Positions 53,553-54,934 of a DNA stretch of 54,934 nucleotides are shown here, one piece after another. Numbering within the stretch: position 1 is the stretch's first letter; each line of letters opens with the position of its first letter. Source of the stretch: Pseudomonadales bacterium (lineage in GTDB: Bacteria; Pseudomonadota; Gammaproteobacteria; Pseudomonadales; JAHRWD01); the NCBI GenBank assembly GCA_029210125.1, contig JARGPR010000014.1, positions 1-54,934 on the forward strand, in the 5' to 3' direction. A program made the position numbers and the translations under genes. The notes under the pieces are model-generated. The model saw only the letters and a list, made by a program, of their open reading frames with translations, was not told the DNA's origin and made no database searches.

Positions 53553-54197
53553 TTATTTAGCTGCCTGCATCATTTTTAACGCCGCCCGATTTTCATCCAA
53601 AACTTTTTGTGTATCCTCTCTCGCTTCCAGCAGATCCATCATCCCATTTAAGCCAGGCACTTCAGCAACAATATCACGACCGTAGGTCACTTTAGTCGCG
53701 TTATTTGCAAGTTTAAAGGCATAAAGCGCAAAGACATCTGCGGCAGTTAAGGTATCACCAAATAGGTAAGGTGAAATAGTTACCAGCCGGTTCAGTGCAG
53801 GAATACCACGATCCAACATGGTTGCAGAGTTTTCTTTAGTCAGATCAGAAACTTCCCGGCCGAACAGAAAACCGATTAAATCATGGGCTGGGCTTTCAAT
53901 ATAAAGCTCTATGGTTTTAATGATTTGTTTGACCCGCGCACGCTCAAACGCATCGGCGGGGTACAAAGGTACCTCGGGGTAAGCTTCTTCAAGGTATTCA
54001 AGAATTACACTGGCCTCTGTCAAAATACCACTCTCTGTTTCGAGAAATGGAACCTTACCCATTGGGCTGAGCGCCAACATTTCAGGTTCCTGACTAGGTG
54101 GCGCAAACACTTCTTCGAACGCAATTCCTTTTATCAGCATTACATGTTTAACAATGTTGTAATAATTACTGATGGCAAAGCCGTGGAGTTTTAACAT
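53553..54197 (-). CDS. Glutathione S-transferase family protein
   Basis: The 214 aa have the thioredoxin-fold head (L-K-L-H-G-F-A-I-S-N-Y, L-S-P-M-G-K-V-P-F-L-E-T) with T-E-A-S-V-I-L-E-Y-L, and an all-helical C-domain with T-A-A-D-V-F-A. The class and substrate are not set. Confidence 0.9.
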   Translation of the reverse strand: MLKLHGFAISNYYNIVKHVMLIKGIAFEEVFAPPSQEPEMLALSPMGKVPFLETESGILTEASVILEYLEEAYPEVPLYPADAFERARVKQIIKTIELYIESPAHDLIGFLFGREVSDLTKENSATMLDRGIPALNRLVTISPYLFGDTLTAADVFALYAFKLANNATKVTYGRDIVAEVPGLNGMMDLLEAREDTQKVLDENRAALKMMQAAK

Positions 54198-54278
54198 ATC
54201 TGACCTTTGTTATATTTATTAATTAATATCAAAAAATAGATTGGTTTATTAGTGTTTAAATTCAGGATGGTTGAAACA

Positions 54279-54845
54279 TCAGGCCCGGGAAATAAATTTA
54301 CCATTGGAGGTATGGATTCGTACTACTTCACCCGGTTCAAGATATTCCGGAACCTGTACTTCAAGCCCTGTTACCAGCTGTGCAGGTTTGGTTCGGCCTG
54401 TCGCTGTAGCGCCTTTTATGCCCGGCGCAGTTTCCATAATTTCCAGCTCGATGGTTTGAGGCAATTCGATGCCTAATACGTTTCCATCCATTATTAAAGC
54501 GATAATACCTTGCTGTCCTTCAACCAGGTATTCTAGCAGCCCTTCAAGATCTTCCGCATTAATATTGTATTGGCTGTAGTCATCCAGGTTCATAAAACTG
54601 TATTCGTCACCGTCTTTGTAACTGTATTGCACCTGAACACGCTGACAATCCGCTTCCTTCAGAAAATCATCACTTTTAAATGACTCATCCAGTTTTTGGC
54701 CGGTTTTAAGGTTGTTAAAACGAATTTTATAGAGCGTAGATGCGCCACGGGATGATGGGCTTTTTGCATCTAAATGTTTGACGATATGTGGTGCATCATT
54801 GATCTCTACAATCATCCCACGTTTTAATTCATTGGCTTTAGGCAT
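54279..54845 (-). CDS. efpL: Elongation factor P-like protein EfpL (YeiP)
   Basis: The 188 aa have three beta-domains; the head reads K-A-N-E-L-K-R-G-M-I-V-E-I-N-D. The tip is D-A-K-S-P-S-S-R-G-A, where Arg replaces the modified Lys of EF-P. This is the EfpL/YeiP type, aiding translation of stalling motifs. Confidence 0.93.
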   Translation of the reverse strand: MPKANELKRGMIVEINDAPHIVKHLDAKSPSSRGASTLYKIRFNNLKTGQKLDESFKSDDFLKEADCQRVQVQYSYKDGDEYSFMNLDDYSQYNINAEDLEGLLEYLVEGQQGIIALIMDGNVLGIELPQTIELEIMETAPGIKGATATGRTKPAQLVTGLEVQVPEYLEPGEVVRIHTSNGKFISRA

Positions 54846-54934
54846 CTGTATTTCTTATCCGTTTTGATCGGCGTTAAAGAACCGTGTTACCCACAAACAG
54901 TAGACACCCTATATAGTTAGATAACCTATATGGA

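Overview
The window looks like a chromosome segment of a marine-type Gammaproteobacterium. The right third has the housekeeping order pncC(cinA)-recA and topA-DUF6586-small gene-lexA. That order resembles the topA/lexA neighbourhood of Pseudomonas, and single proteins (RecA, TopA, GreB, EfpL) are typical of Pseudomonadales/Cellvibrionales relatives. The exact genus cannot be read from the sequence alone.

Layout. (1) 1-39.4 kb is an accessory region that ends near a tRNA-Leu(CAA) gene at 39635-39721. It starts with the 3' part of an ATP-grasp-like gene and a scrapyard of gene remnants (an APC permease, the tail of a CusA-type RND pump, the tail of a small helical-protein gene). A copper locus follows: CopL-like secreted protein, MerR regulator with its own MerR-type promoter, two-HMA chaperone/ATPase pair copZ-copA, cupredoxin, PII-like protein, DUF2933, a methyltransferase-like membrane protein, an APC permease, and Met-rich and HMA-like small proteins. 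(2) 10.5-18.7 kb is a metabolic cassette: AMP/thymidine phosphorylase, PRPP synthetase, beta-CASP nuclease, small helical and membrane proteins, acetate kinase and a divergent phosphoketolase. It is followed by a lone Rieske protein, HflK/HflC, a YHS protein, LemA, two TPM-domain proteins and GAPDH. Read together, these could turn RNA or nucleotides into pentose phosphate, then acetyl phosphate and glyceraldehyde 3-phosphate, and so into ATP (inference). (3) 25.0-33.4 kb holds membrane-modifying and ion genes: a second methyltransferase-like protein, a PLD-type cardiolipin synthase, a frameshifted cis/trans fatty acid isomerase, a CPA2 antiporter, a lycopene-cyclase-like protein, a 2-TM channel, a decayed PPK2 and an EamA transporter. 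(4) 33.4-39.4 kb is a copABRS-type periplasmic copper resistance locus. A cytochrome c and a His/Met-rich protein run with copAB, and copRS is divergent across a perfect 14-bp inverted repeat.

(5) From 39.6 kb rightwards the window is core-like: tRNA-Leu with a 41-bp duplicated 5' half beside it, pncC, recA, DUF1499 lipoprotein, MOSC protein, a universal stress protein, topA, lexA, glutaredoxin, greB, a CPA1 antiporter, a transglutaminase-like gene, a GST and the EF-P-like efpL.

The points most worth following are: the nucleotide-to-acetyl-phosphate cassette; a LexA at the usual locus that lacks the catalytic lysine and has an altered cleavage site; an unassigned, strongly structured putative RNA between lexA and the glutaredoxin gene; and the signs of duplication and decay in the island (three remnant genes, a CTI frameshift and a broken PPK2).
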